64,000 nt of DNA from Thermopolyspora sp044507605 (GTDB lineage Bacteria > Actinomycetota > Actinomycetes > Streptosporangiales > Streptosporangiaceae). Below, one piece after another: positions 52,422-61,582 of the stretch; the first letter of the stretch is position 1, and the number at the start of each line of letters is the position of its first letter. The notes under the pieces are model-generated. The model saw nothing but the letters and a program-made list of their open reading frames with translations, did no database searches and was not told where the DNA came from. Made by a program: the position numbers and the translations under genes. The DNA lies in the NCBI GenBank assembly GCA_044507605.1, contig JBIQJI010000032.1, forward strand, positions 1-64,000, given 5' to 3'.

Positions 52422-52451
52422 TGTCAAAGTCCGGGAAACATGTCTTATAGT
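52422..52451 (+). promoter_or_regulatory. Promoter of the AraC gene, probably leaderless
   Basis: TGTCAA (52422-52427), 18 bases, TATAGT (52446-52451). The start codon GTG lies at 52459, only 7 bases past the -10, so the transcript should begin at or next to the start codon. No ribosome-binding site precedes the GTG, which fits a leaderless mRNA. Confidence 0.55.
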
Positions 52452-52458
52452 CCTGATC

Positions 52459-53397
52459 GTGGATGTGCTCTCCGACGCGCTCGCCGCGATGCGGACCGGC
52501 CGCACGCGCACGGCGCTCACCGACGTACGCGCTCCCTGGGGGCTGCGCTTCCCCGCGGTCACCGGTACGACCTTCCACGTCGTGCTCCAGGGCTCCTGCC
52601 TGCTCTTGCCCCAGAGAGCGAACGTCGCGCCCCTCGCGCTGGGCCCCGGCGACGTGGTCTTCCTCCGCGACGGCCACGCGCACGCCCTGGCCGATGCGCC
52701 GGAGACGCCGCTGACCGACTTCGTCGCCGAGCGGCCGGACCCCTCTTCCCCCATCGGCCGCGTCCACGTGGCCGGCACCGGAGCTCAGACGATCATGCTC
52801 TGCGGCGCGTACCAGCTCGACCACACGCGCCGGCATCCCCTGATGCGGGAGCTGCCCGAGCTCGTGCACCTCCCCGCCGGACGCGCCGGGCTCGGCCACC
52901 TCGTCGACCTGCTCGCCACCGAACTCGGGCGCCCCCGCCCCGGCCGCGACGGAATCGTGCCCTCGCTGGTCGACGCGATGCTGCTGTACATCCTGCGGGC
53001 CTGGGCGGAGGAACACGCCGCCGCCTCCGAGACACCGTCCGGATGGACCTGCGCGCTCGCCGACCCGGCCATCGGCCAGGCCCTGCAGGCCATCCACACC
53101 CATCCCGGCCACCACTGGACCGTGGCCGAGCTCGCGGCCCGGGGCGGTCTGTCGCGATCGGTGTTCGCGCAGCGGTTCGCCTCGCTGGTGGGCGAACCGC
53201 CGATGGCGTACCTGACCTGGTGGCGCATGACCAGCGCGGGCCGGTTGCTGCGCGAGGCCGGGGCCTCGGTCAAGACCGTGGCGGAACGCGTCGGCTACAC
53301 CTCGGAGTTCTCTTTCGCCAAGGCGTTCAAGCGTGAGTACGGCGTCCCGCCCGGCGCCTACCGCCGTGCCCTTGCCACGACGGCGGCCTTCGGCTGA
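52459..53397 (+). CDS. AraC-family transcriptional activator with cupin domain
   Basis: GTG 52459, 312 residues. N-terminal cupin_6-type sensor (WGLRFPAVTGTTFHVVLQGSCLLL, GDVVFLRDGHAHAL, LCGAYQLD) and two C-terminal HTH motifs (WTVAELAARGGLSRSVFAQRFASLVGEPPMAYL and SVKTVAERVGYTSEFSFAKAFKREYGVPPGAY). This subgroup typically sits beside short-chain oxidoreductase genes and controls them, as the layout here suggests. Confidence 0.9.
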   Translation: MDVLSDALAAMRTGRTRTALTDVRAPWGLRFPAVTGTTFHVVLQGSCLLLPQRANVAPLALGPGDVVFLRDGHAHALADAPETPLTDFVAERPDPSSPIGRVHVAGTGAQTIMLCGAYQLDHTRRHPLMRELPELVHLPAGRAGLGHLVDLLATELGRPRPGRDGIVPSLVDAMLLYILRAWAEEHAAASETPSGWTCALADPAIGQALQAIHTHPGHHWTVAELAARGGLSRSVFAQRFASLVGEPPMAYLTWWRMTSAGRLLREAGASVKTVAERVGYTSEFSFAKAFKREYGVPPGAYRRALATTAAFG

Positions 53398-53612
53398 GCG
53401 ACGATCGAGCCGGGAGCGATCCGAAAGAGCCGTCGCCGGGTAACGGCCCTCTGCGGTGTTTTCTGACAGCACCGGAGAAGGCCGATTGTGCATGCGGACA
53501 TTCACGTTGTGCCGGGCATGAACCAGGAGAATCCGAATCGCCGCCGATACCCCGGCCTGGGCCGGGCGGGGTTTCGCCGGTTCGAGAGTGCCTGCCACAC
53601 CCGCAGGCATGC

Positions 53613-54977
53613 GTGACCCGGCACGCGATCGCCATGTTCGAACAGCGTGATCGCGCACGCGGGGTCAAGCATGACGGTCCCGATCTGGACCTCGCCGCGA
53701 TCACCCATCTGCTCGGCGATCTCGCCCTTTGGCTGGTGCGCAACGAACAACTGGACGCCGATCAGTGCACGGCCGAACGGGTCCTCGTCAAGTCGTCGCG
53801 CGCGCTGTTCCTCGGCCCGCACGACGGGCCCGCACTTTATCGCCGCCTGTTGGTGCGAAGTGGCCTGCTCCGGGAGCCGTCCTGTGGCAAAGTCGACTTC
53901 ATCCACCGCACCTTCCAAGAGTATCTGGCGGCCAGAGCACTGGTGAGCGCCGAGAACATAGGCGAGATCATCAAGAACGCCGACGACGACCAATGGCGCG
54001 AAATCGTCATCTTGGCGGCAGGGCTGGGAAATATCAATCAGACCACTGAACTGCTGCGCGGACTGCTGCGACCCGCGTTTCGCGACCGGGACCGTTACCG
54101 GCGCCGCATGCTCGCCGTCGCCAGCCTCAGGGAAATCCGAGCGGTGCACCCCACGGTCCGGAAGGCCGTCGAAGGCTCCATCGCCGCGTTGCTACCGCCA
54201 CGGACCATGGACCAGGCCGCGGCATTGAGCCAGGCCGGGGAGGTCATACTGCCCCTGCTGCTCCAGGTCACCGCCGAGGACGCGGAGCAGGCCGCCGCCA
54301 TAGTGCGCGCGAGCGCCCTGGTAGGCGGCGATCAGGCACTCGCCGTCATTGCTCGTACCGCCAAGCAGTACGGGATGGACATCGTCAACGAGCTGACGCG
54401 CTCCTGGAACTATTTCAATGCCGACGTCTACGCAAAGCAGGTACTGGACATCGCGCCGATCGACCGGCTCCTGCTATCGGACGCGAACGAGGACATCATC
54501 CGCGCACTTCCGTATCTCGGTTACCTCGCCACGCTGCGCCTCCGGTTGGGCGCCGAGGACACTGATCTGCGGCCCCTGGGATTCTGCCGGTCTTTGCAAA
54601 TCCTGTATCTGCTCTCGGGACGATCGAGCCGGCTCGCCCTGCCATCATCCCTATACGCGCTTCGCAAACTGCGGATCGACGGTTGGTGCACGCTGGACGA
54701 CATCACCGACTTCACTCGCCTCACCGCGCCCAATATGCGGGCGCTGGAGATCAGAAACTGCCCCCGGCTCACCGACCTCCGGCCCGTGGCTTCGCTTTCA
54801 GGGCTGCGCGAGCTCATCGTGGAGAACATCCCGAATGCCGATCTCGCGTGCCTGAAGGATGTACCGAACCTGCGACGGGTGACCATCGGCCCCGGCTGCG
54901 GCCGGGTCAACGTCGGCATACTCCCCAATCTCGGGGTCTGGATCGAAGGGCCTGCCGAGCACCGGGTCTCGTCGTGA
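53613..54977 (+). pseudogene. NACHT/STAND-type protein lacking the NTPase half
   Basis: The frame opens at GTG 53613 without a ribosome-binding site and reads at once into the helical region that follows a NACHT NTPase (AIAMFEQRDRARG, LALWLVRNEQ). VDFIHRTFQEYLAARAL at about residues 95-110 is the signature of bacterial NACHT proteins. Helical repeats follow, then a C-terminal leucine-rich-like part (NMRALEIRNCPRLTDL, GLRELIVENIPNADL). The Walker A/B NTPase and any effector domain that should precede are absent; 53398-53612 holds nothing that resembles them. I read it as a 5'-deleted anti-phage type gene. A standalone sensor module is a less likely alternative. Confidence 0.7.
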
Positions 54978-55025
54978 GCGCCCCCTGCCGCGCCCGGAGT
55001 CCCTCACCCGGCTCGGCCCCCGGAT

Positions 55026-55889
55026 TCACGACCCTCGTCCGCCCGCCGACGGCAGAACTCGGGTTTCCGGTCCACTCGTCCGGTGGCGCGGTTCGGTGAG
55101 GCGGCGCCAGGCCGACGCGGCGGCGATGGCGGCGGCGAGGAGCACGGCGCTGCCGACGATGTCGAGCACGTAGTGGTTGCCGGTGGCGAGCACGTTCGCG
55201 GCCATCAGGAGGGGGAGCGCCCACGACAGCGGCGCGAGTCGCGGGTGGGAGGTGCGGAGCGCGGACCACAGGGCATAGGCGCACCACGCCGACCAGCCCA
55301 CGTGCATGCTCGGCATGGCCGTGTAGCTGCCCGGGCCGTTCCCGGTCGCGGGTGCGGGATGGCCGCCCAGGATGTCGTGTTCGGCGACGATGTCGACGAT
55401 GCCGGGCAGGGCGAACCGCGGCGGCGACATGGGCAGCGCCCAGAAGACCGGCAGGACGAGCACCATCATCGCGACCAGGGTGCGGCGGACGTGCACATAG
55501 ACCTCGGGGTGCCTGACGAGAACCCACAGCAGCACACCGAAAAGCTGGAGGTAGTACAGGCGGTAGTAATACACCCCGGCCTGGATCAGGGCCGGATGAT
55601 GGGTGAGCCACTCGTTGACGGCCGGCTCGATGTCCAGGTGCAGGTCACGTTCCACGGACTGCAGGGCCAACGCGTTGGCGGTGGCGGTCGCGTACCCCTG
55701 GCCGACGTGGGCGTGGACGTACAGGAAGAGCAGAAATCCGACCAGCAGGACCAGCGCTTCGGCGAGCACGACGGGCCGCCCACGCGCGCCTCCGGCGAGC
55801 CGCGACCGGACCCGCGCGCCCAGGCGCGAAACCGGACCGATGGCGCCCTCTCGCCGCCGGTCTCCGGGTTCCGGCGGTCGTCGGCTCAT
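55026..55889 (-). CDS. PAP2-superfamily membrane protein (inositolphosphotransferase-like)
   Basis: 287 residues with about six membrane helices. The acid phosphatase motifs are PSMHVGWS and GNHYVLDIVGS (catalytic His and Asp), with the C1-type lysine/arginine region SPPRFALP as in the AUR1/Ipt1-like group of actinobacteria. It may act on a lipid phosphate or transfer phosphoinositol at the outer face of the membrane. The C-terminal ~25 residues are disordered. It stands alone, convergent with the NACHT remnant. Confidence 0.85.
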   Translation of the reverse strand: MSRRPPEPGDRRREGAIGPVSRLGARVRSRLAGGARGRPVVLAEALVLLVGFLLFLYVHAHVGQGYATATANALALQSVERDLHLDIEPAVNEWLTHHPALIQAGVYYYRLYYLQLFGVLLWVLVRHPEVYVHVRRTLVAMMVLVLPVFWALPMSPPRFALPGIVDIVAEHDILGGHPAPATGNGPGSYTAMPSMHVGWSAWCAYALWSALRTSHPRLAPLSWALPLLMAANVLATGNHYVLDIVGSAVLLAAAIAAASAWRRLTEPRHRTSGPETRVLPSAGGRGS

Positions 55890-55947
55890 GCGGCCACCTT
55901 AGCCGTGAACCGACGGCTCCAGACGAAAGCGAGTGGCTTACTACTTT

Positions 55948-55965
55948 GCTACCACCATGGGTAGC
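55948..55965. promoter_or_regulatory. Candidate operator of the toxin-antitoxin pair
   Basis: GCTACC-ACCATG-GGTAGC is a perfect 6-bp inverted repeat, ending 9 bases before the antitoxin start. A larger imperfect palindrome (ACCA...TGGT, 55951-55973) surrounds it. Autorepression by the ribbon-helix-helix antitoxin is typical and is inferred here. Confidence 0.5.
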
Positions 55966-55973
55966 ATGATGGT

Positions 55974-56195
55974 ATGAAGGTGAGTGTGAGCTTGTCCAGG
56001 GAAGATGTCGAGTTCCTCGATCGGTACGGTCGTGAGCATCATCTGGGGTCTCGTTCGGCGACTCTGGCCAGGGCGGTGAGACTGCTACGGGCCGCTGAAC
56101 TGGGGCCCGCTTATGCCGACGCGTGGCGCGAATGGGAGGAGTCCGGCGAGGCGGACGTCTGGGAGTCGACGACCGCTGATGGTCTGGCACCGTAA
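55974..56195 (+). CDS. Ribbon-helix-helix antitoxin (MazE-like role)
   Basis: 73 residues. The N-terminus MKVSVSLSREDVEFLDRY is the DNA-binding beta strand and first helix of an RHH dimer, followed by GSRSATLARAVRLLR. The acidic tail (YADAWREWEESGEADVWES) should wrap and block the toxin. Its TAA overlaps the toxin ATG (TAATG at 56193-56197), giving strict coupling. Confidence 0.88.
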   Translation: MKVSVSLSREDVEFLDRYGREHHLGSRSATLARAVRLLRAAELGPAYADAWREWEESGEADVWESTTADGLAP

Positions 56196-56542
56196 TGCTC
56201 CGCGGCGATATCTACCTGAGTGACCTCGAACCCGTTCAGGGGGCGGAGGCCAACAAGCGGCGGCCCGTGTTGATCGTCAGCAACGACGGGGCCAATAGCG
56301 CTGCCGCCTTGAGACAGCGGGGCGTGGTAACGGTCGTCCCGGTGACATCGAACATCGCTACCGTTTACCCGTTTCAGGTGCTGTTGCCGGCAGCCGAGGT
56401 GGGCCTGGATCGCGATTCGAAGGCTCAGGCGGAGCAGGTGCGGTCGATCAGCATCGGACGCCTGGGTGTGTATTTGGGCCGGCTCACGCCTGGGCTGCTC
56501 GGACAACTCGACGACGCTCTGCGCCTGCACCTCGATCTGTGA
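56195..56542 (+). CDS. mazF: MazF/PemK-type mRNA endoribonuclease toxin
   Basis: 115 residues, the SH3-like fold: MLRGDIYLSDLEPVQGAEANKRRPVLIVSN with the conserved RRPVLI strand and GDI start, VVPVTSN, and KAQAEQVRSISIGRL near 75-90 holding the conserved Q-x-R. Cleaves RNA at short sequence sites when free of antitoxin; the site is not predictable from sequence alone. Second gene of the pair with the RHH antitoxin. Confidence 0.93.
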   Translation: MLRGDIYLSDLEPVQGAEANKRRPVLIVSNDGANSAAALRQRGVVTVVPVTSNIATVYPFQVLLPAAEVGLDRDSKAQAEQVRSISIGRLGVYLGRLTPGLLGQLDDALRLHLDL

Positions 56543-56677
56543 GACCGCGCCCTGCACCGCAAGGTGGGTGGGATCAGGTGGCGGTGGGCCGCCCGGACGC
56601 GGCCGTCGCATGGCACCTTGCGGACGGCCGCGTGGTCGGGTCGGTCGGGTGGGGTTATGTGGGGGTTCGGCCGTTGG

Positions 56678-58381
56678 TCAGACGACGTCGCAGGGGGCGC
56701 CGTTGAGGGTGAAGGCGGTGGGTTCGTCGGTGTTGCCGGTGTGGGTGGCCTGGAAGCCGATCTCTACGGTGGCTCCTGCGGGGAGGGTGCCGTTGTAGGG
56801 GGCGTTGGTGGCGTTGACGTGGCCGCTGGTGGGCGAGTAGGTGGCGTTCCAGCCTGAGGTGATGGTCTGGCCGGAGGGGAGGGTGAAGCCCAGGGTCCAG
56901 CCGTTGATCGTGGAGTCGCCCGTGTTGGTGATCTTGATGTCGGCGACGAAGCCGTTGTTCCAGGAGTTCATCGTGTACTCGACCCGGCACGTGCCCGTGT
57001 CGCCGCCGTCGGTGGGCGTCGTCGTCGGCGTGGCGCTGATGGTGGGGGTCGCGGTGATGGTCGGGGTGGGCGAGGAGCCGTCGGCGCTGGTCACGAACGT
57101 CGTCACGCTGCGGGCGGGCAGGGTGACGTTGAGGGTGCCGCCCGACACGGCGGTCGTGCCCTGGTGGGCGACGTTCCTGCTCCCGTCGGTGATCCACGAC
57201 GAGGCGCTGGTCGCGTTGCTGTTGGCCAGGGTGAACTGCTGGTTCACCGAGGACGACCCCTTGTTGACGGCGACGATGACGATCGTCGAGTCGTCGCCCC
57301 GGTACGCCGAGACGTAGACGTTCGACGCCGGGTTGGCCGTCGCATCGACGCGCACGTATCCGGGGCGGACGAACCTGGAGAACTGCGCCATGACGGCGCC
57401 GCGCTTGCTGATCTGGCCGTCTTCGCGCATGGGGCCGTAGCTGCGGCGGATGTACCACCAGACGTACGCCTGGAACTCGGCGTCGACCATGGCGTGGTGC
57501 ATGTGTTCGCCCACGTCGAGCGCCTGCGGCCACAGGTCGGCCGAGTCGCTGCTGTTGGGGTAGTAGACCTCGGTCATCCAGAGTTCTTTGCCCCCGCCCT
57601 TCTGCTTGAAGAGGGGGTAGGGGAAGTTGGAGTACGGCGTGCCGTAGAGGTGGGCCCCGATGATGTCGACGTTGGCGAGGGCCTGGGAGTCGTTGAGGAT
57701 GGGGTCCGACATGCTCTTCACGTACTGGAAGGATTCGGGCGCGATGACCCTGGTGCCGATGGAGCCGGCGTTGTTGCGCAGGAACGTGACGATTTCGCTG
57801 GCGGTCCACCACGTCCAGTCGTACGCGTAGTCGGGCTCGTTCTGCACGGAGATGCCGTACAGGTTCACCCCGTTGTTGCGCATGTAGGTGGTGAAGGAGT
57901 TCAGGTGCTGCGCGTAGGCGCCGTACATGTCGTGCCTGAGGCGCTTCGCGGACTGGCCGTTGCGGCTGAAGGTCTCGACCATGCTGGAGGGGGGATTCCA
58001 CGGTGACGCGATGACGACCGCCCCGAGTTCGACCGCGCGCTGCGCCGTCGCCAGGTCGCGGCCCCAGTCGGACTGGTTCTCGTAGACGGGGATCCGCAGC
58101 ACGGAGAATCCGAGCTTGCCGTCGCCGGTGCCGAACGCCGTGTCGCGCTGGGCGGCCGTGAGGTCGCCGATCCAGCCCGCGTGGGCCATTCCGCCGAAGC
58201 CGCGGATCGTCTGCCGCCGCGCGGACGCGTCGATGACGGCGGTCGCCGCCGATGCCGCCGTGGCCCCGGCGACCGACGTGGCGACGGCGAGCACCGGCAG
58301 GGCCCCCAGTGTCGTCAGGACGGTTCTCCGGCTGGGCAGTCCTCGGTCGCGGCTGACGGACTCGTTGTGATCGTGCGTCAT
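56678..58381 (-). CDS. GH30 xylanase with C-terminal CBM2
   Basis: ATG 58381 after AAGAGGAAGAG; 567 residues. Tat signal with SRRTVLTTLGALPVLAV, cut after ATAASA. The GH30 catalytic domain (about 48-435) has QTIRGFGGMAHAGW, ISVQNEPDY with the acid/base glutamate, LWMTEVYY with the nucleophile glutamate, and the beta-sandwich tail SAYRGDDSTIVIVAVNKG. A Thr/Pro linker leads to a CBM2 (C...C span CRVEYTMNSWNNGF to GAPCDVV). Probably an endo-xylanase or glucuronoxylanase of subfamily 8. A perfect LacI-type operator lies 103 bases upstream. Confidence 0.93.
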   Translation of the reverse strand: MTHDHNESVSRDRGLPSRRTVLTTLGALPVLAVATSVAGATAASAATAVIDASARRQTIRGFGGMAHAGWIGDLTAAQRDTAFGTGDGKLGFSVLRIPVYENQSDWGRDLATAQRAVELGAVVIASPWNPPSSMVETFSRNGQSAKRLRHDMYGAYAQHLNSFTTYMRNNGVNLYGISVQNEPDYAYDWTWWTASEIVTFLRNNAGSIGTRVIAPESFQYVKSMSDPILNDSQALANVDIIGAHLYGTPYSNFPYPLFKQKGGGKELWMTEVYYPNSSDSADLWPQALDVGEHMHHAMVDAEFQAYVWWYIRRSYGPMREDGQISKRGAVMAQFSRFVRPGYVRVDATANPASNVYVSAYRGDDSTIVIVAVNKGSSSVNQQFTLANSNATSASSWITDGSRNVAHQGTTAVSGGTLNVTLPARSVTTFVTSADGSSPTPTITATPTISATPTTTPTDGGDTGTCRVEYTMNSWNNGFVADIKITNTGDSTINGWTLGFTLPSGQTITSGWNATYSPTSGHVNATNAPYNGTLPAGATVEIGFQATHTGNTDEPTAFTLNGAPCDVV

Positions 58382-58483
58382 GTCTCTTCCTCTTGGGGTG
58401 CCGTTACGCGCCTTCTCAGTGCCGTTGGCCCGCTCGCGGCGGGTTTGCGGCGTCCCTGGGATGGACCTCGCTTCTCCGATGTG

Positions 58484-58499
58484 TTGTTAGCGCTAACAA
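58484..58499. promoter_or_regulatory. Perfect LacI-family operator upstream of the xylanase
   Basis: TTGTTAGCGCTAACAA is a fully symmetric 16-bp palindrome with the central CG expected for LacI-family binding. It lies 103 bases before the GH30 start. No LacI regulator gene is in the window, so the repressor acts in trans. The rest of the region 58382-58772 shows no gene. Confidence 0.8.
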
Positions 58500-58772
58500 T
58501 TTGCGGGGCGGACCCGGACGTCCACTCGTCGTTGCTTTGCTGCCTGCCGATCGGGTGGCCGCCCAACGGGCCGGCCTTCCAGCGGAGTGTGGTGCCGCGC
58601 TCCGCAGAGGGTCAATGACGAGACCGGCCGTCACGCAGGCCAGCTGTGGGAACGCACCACGACGACCTGAAATTTTCAGGCAAAAACTGCAATCGTTTCC
58701 AGCATCGGGGACCCGCAGACCTGCGCCGCCCGCGCAAAAATCGTTCGCTTCGACGCGGGGCGCTGAGGGAGC

Positions 58773-60701
58773 ATGGCCAGGGCGACGTCGCGGGTGGGGG
58801 TGGCTGAATCGGTGGCGGAATCAGCGTCGGGTACGTCGAAACAGGAGCCCAGCGTACGCAGGCGGGCCATGCAGCTGGTGCTGCGGATCTACTTCAAGGA
58901 AGTACGGCGGCGGTGGGCGATCGCGCTGCCCGCCATGACGCTGCCGGCGCTCGGCAACATCTGCCTGTACTACCTGGCACCACTGGCGGTGGCCGGGCTC
59001 GTCGGGCGGCTGGCCGCGAGCGGAGACACGTCCGCGGGCGGGCTGCTGCCGTACGTGCTCGGCTTCGGCGGCTGGCTGCTGGCGGGCGAGACGCTGTGGC
59101 GGCTGGGCATCCACTTCCTGAACCGCACGGACGGCTGGGGCATGGAGCACCTCAGCATCATGGGCATGGACGAACTGCTGGCCAAGGACGCCGCGTTCTT
59201 CCACGACAACTTCGCCGGGGCGCTGACCAAACGGGTCATCGGCTTCTCGTCCAGGTTCGAGGAGTTCGTCGACACGCTGACGTTCTCGGTCATGGCGAAG
59301 GTCGTGCCGCTCGTCTTCGCCTCGGTGGTGCTGTGGCGGTACCACCCGCTGCTGGTCATCGTGCTGGTGGGCATCGTCGCGCTGACCGGCTTCGCGGTCG
59401 CGCCGTTCATCCGCCGGCGTCAGGCGCTGGTCGACCGGCGCGAGGCCGCCAAAGTGCTGGTGTCGGGCCACGTGTCCGACGTGCTGACCAACATGGAGAC
59501 GGTACGCGCCTTCGCCGCCGAGGGCCGGGAGGCCACCGAGCACCGGGTCAGGATGCGCGAGCAGACCCGGCTGTCGCTGCGGTCCTGGGACTACGGCAAC
59601 CTGCGGGTCGACACCGTCGTCGCGCCGCTGTCGATCCTCGCCGCCACCGTGGGACTGGCGCTCGCCGCGACGCTGCGCGGCGGCCTGGGCGTCGAGGCCA
59701 TCGTCGTGACGTTCTCCTACTACACGAACACCACGAACATCATGTTCGAGTTCAACCAGGTGTACCGGCGGCTGGAGAGCTCGCTCACCGAGGCCGCCCA
59801 GTTCACCGAGCTGCTCCTCGACCCGCCGGTCGTGGTGGACCCGCCCGACCCGCTGCCGCTGCGCCCCGCCGACGCGAGCATCCGGTTCGAGCGGGTGCGG
59901 TTCGCGCACGGCGACGGGCCGCCCCTGTTCGATGGCCTGGACCTCGACATCCCCAGCGGCAGCAAGATCGGCCTGGTGGGGCGCTCCGGGGGCGGCAAGA
60001 CCACGCTCACCCGGCTGCTGCTCCGGCTCATGGACATCGACGGCGGCCGCATCCTGATCGGCGGCCAGGACATCAGCCGGCTGCGCCAGGCCGACCTGCG
60101 CAGCCTGATCGCGTACGTGCCCCAGGAACCCGTCATGTTCCACCGCACCCTGCGCGAGAACATCGCGTTCGGCCGGCCCGACGCCACCGAAGAGGAGATC
60201 CGCGAGGCGGCCCGGGCCGCCCACGTCACCGAGTTCGTGGAGTCGCTGCCGCAGGGCCTCGACACCCTCGTGGGCGAGCGCGGCATCAAGCTCTCCGGCG
60301 GCCAGCGGCAACGCGTCGCCCTCGCCCGGGTCCTGCTGCGCGACTCCCCGATCCTGCTGCTGGACGAGGCCACCAGCGCCCTCGACTCCGAAAGCGAGAT
60401 CCTCGTCCAGGAGGCCCTGTGGGAGCTGATGCGCGACCGCACCGCACTGGTGGTCGCGCACCGGCTGAGCACGGTCGTCCGGATGGACCGGCTCGTGGTG
60501 GTGGACCGGGGCCGCATCGTCGAGCAGGGCTCCCACGCCGACCTGCTGCAGGCCGGCGGCGCCTACGCCCGGCTGTGGGCCCACCAGTCGGGCGGCTTCC
60601 TCGCCGAAGACGACGCCTCGGCACCGGCCGCGCGGCCGCCCGGGCCCCGGCCGCGGCCGGAGTCCGACCGGTGGGGCGACACCCTGATGGCCCGGGACTG
60701 A
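58773..60701 (+). CDS. ABC exporter (fused permease-ATPase)
   Basis: 642 residues. Residues ~45-340 hold six membrane helices of an ABC transporter type 1 exporter, the rest the ATPase: LVGRSGGGKTTLTRLL Walker A, YVPQEPVMFHRTLRENIAFG Q-loop, LSGGQRQRVALARVLLRDSPILLLDEATSALD signature and Walker B, and VVAHRLSTV H-loop. All motifs are intact, so a homodimer could work alone. The C-terminal ~35 residues are disordered. It stands between divergent xylanase and convergent aldolase genes, so the substrate cannot be inferred from context. Confidence 0.93.
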   Translation: MARATSRVGVAESVAESASGTSKQEPSVRRRAMQLVLRIYFKEVRRRWAIALPAMTLPALGNICLYYLAPLAVAGLVGRLAASGDTSAGGLLPYVLGFGGWLLAGETLWRLGIHFLNRTDGWGMEHLSIMGMDELLAKDAAFFHDNFAGALTKRVIGFSSRFEEFVDTLTFSVMAKVVPLVFASVVLWRYHPLLVIVLVGIVALTGFAVAPFIRRRQALVDRREAAKVLVSGHVSDVLTNMETVRAFAAEGREATEHRVRMREQTRLSLRSWDYGNLRVDTVVAPLSILAATVGLALAATLRGGLGVEAIVVTFSYYTNTTNIMFEFNQVYRRLESSLTEAAQFTELLLDPPVVVDPPDPLPLRPADASIRFERVRFAHGDGPPLFDGLDLDIPSGSKIGLVGRSGGGKTTLTRLLLRLMDIDGGRILIGGQDISRLRQADLRSLIAYVPQEPVMFHRTLRENIAFGRPDATEEEIREAARAAHVTEFVESLPQGLDTLVGERGIKLSGGQRQRVALARVLLRDSPILLLDEATSALDSESEILVQEALWELMRDRTALVVAHRLSTVVRMDRLVVVDRGRIVEQGSHADLLQAGGAYARLWAHQSGGFLAEDDASAPAARPPGPRPRPESDRWGDTLMARD

Positions 60702-60738
60702 CCGTGCGTCCCCGGCCGGACGGCCCGACCGGCTGAGG

Positions 60739-61557
60739 TCAGGGCGTGGCGATGACCTTGAGCAGGGTGGTGACCACGGTCGCCATGGCGTCGCGGGCCG
60801 GGGCGAGGTAGGTGCGGGGGTCGACGCGGGTGGTCAGGGCGTCGCGGACGGCCCCGGTGAAGGCCACGTTGAGGGCCGTGCCTATGTTGATCTTGGTCAT
60901 GCCGTTGTGGACGGCCGCGCGCAGCTCCTCGTCCGGGACGCCGGACGAGCCGTGCAGCACCAGCGGCACCGGCAGAGCCGCGCGCAGGGCCCGGATCAGG
61001 TCGTGGTCCAGGGCGGCGGTGCGGTGCGTCATGGCGTGCGAGCTGCCCACGGCGACCGCCAGGGCGTCGACGCCGGTCGCGGCCACGAAGGACCTGGCCT
61101 CGTCCGGGTCGGTGCGGACACCCGGGGCGTGCGCGCCGTCCTTGCCGCCGACCTCGCCCAGCTCGGCCTCCAGCCACAGGCCGTGGGCGTGCGCCCAGGT
61201 GACGGCTTCGGCGGTGCGGGCGACGTTCTCGGCGTAGTCGTACGGCGAGCCGTCGTACATGGCCGAGCCGAAGCCGAAGTCGGCCGTCTGGTGCAGCAGG
61301 CCGGTGTCGGTGCAGTGGTCGAGGTGGAGGGCCACCGGTACGGCCGCCGCCTCGGCGACGGCGGCCGTGGCGGCGGCGATCGGGGCGAGCCGGTTGTCGT
61401 GGAACCGGACCGCGTTCTGGCTGATCTGGCAGATGACCGGGGAGCCGGCGGCCTCGGCCCCGGCCACGATGGCCTCGGCGTGCTCCAGGGTGATCACGTT
61501 GAAGGCGGCGACGCCGTGGCCCGGTGACACGAGCTCGGCGGTCTTCACCAAGGGCAT
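60739..61557 (-). CDS. Class II ketose-bisphosphate aldolase
   Basis: 272 residues. TIM-barrel with zinc ligands LHLDHCTD, ELGEVGGKD, VGSSHAM and LHGSSGVPDEE, and the phosphate site KINIGTALN. Similar in length to tagatose-bisphosphate aldolases (GatY/KbaY). Preceded 25 bases upstream by the SIS gene on the same strand, so it probably splits a ketohexose bisphosphate formed from an amino sugar or galactitol-type sugar. Fructose bisphosphate cannot be excluded. Confidence 0.9.
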   Translation of the reverse strand: MPLVKTAELVSPGHGVAAFNVITLEHAEAIVAGAEAAGSPVICQISQNAVRFHDNRLAPIAAATAAVAEAAAVPVALHLDHCTDTGLLHQTADFGFGSAMYDGSPYDYAENVARTAEAVTWAHAHGLWLEAELGEVGGKDGAHAPGVRTDPDEARSFVAATGVDALAVAVGSSHAMTHRTAALDHDLIRALRAALPVPLVLHGSSGVPDEELRAAVHNGMTKINIGTALNVAFTGAVRDALTTRVDPRTYLAPARDAMATVVTTLLKVIATP

Positions 61558-61582
61558 GGGGTGGTTCCTTGTTCGGGGCGGC

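Noticed and set aside
53560..53600. GGTTCGAG resembling a tRNA T-loop
   Set aside because: No acceptor stem, D-arm or anticodon arm can be placed around it.
58821..60584. 587-codon open frame on the minus strand
   Set aside because: Antisense to the ABC exporter with complete Walker and signature motifs.
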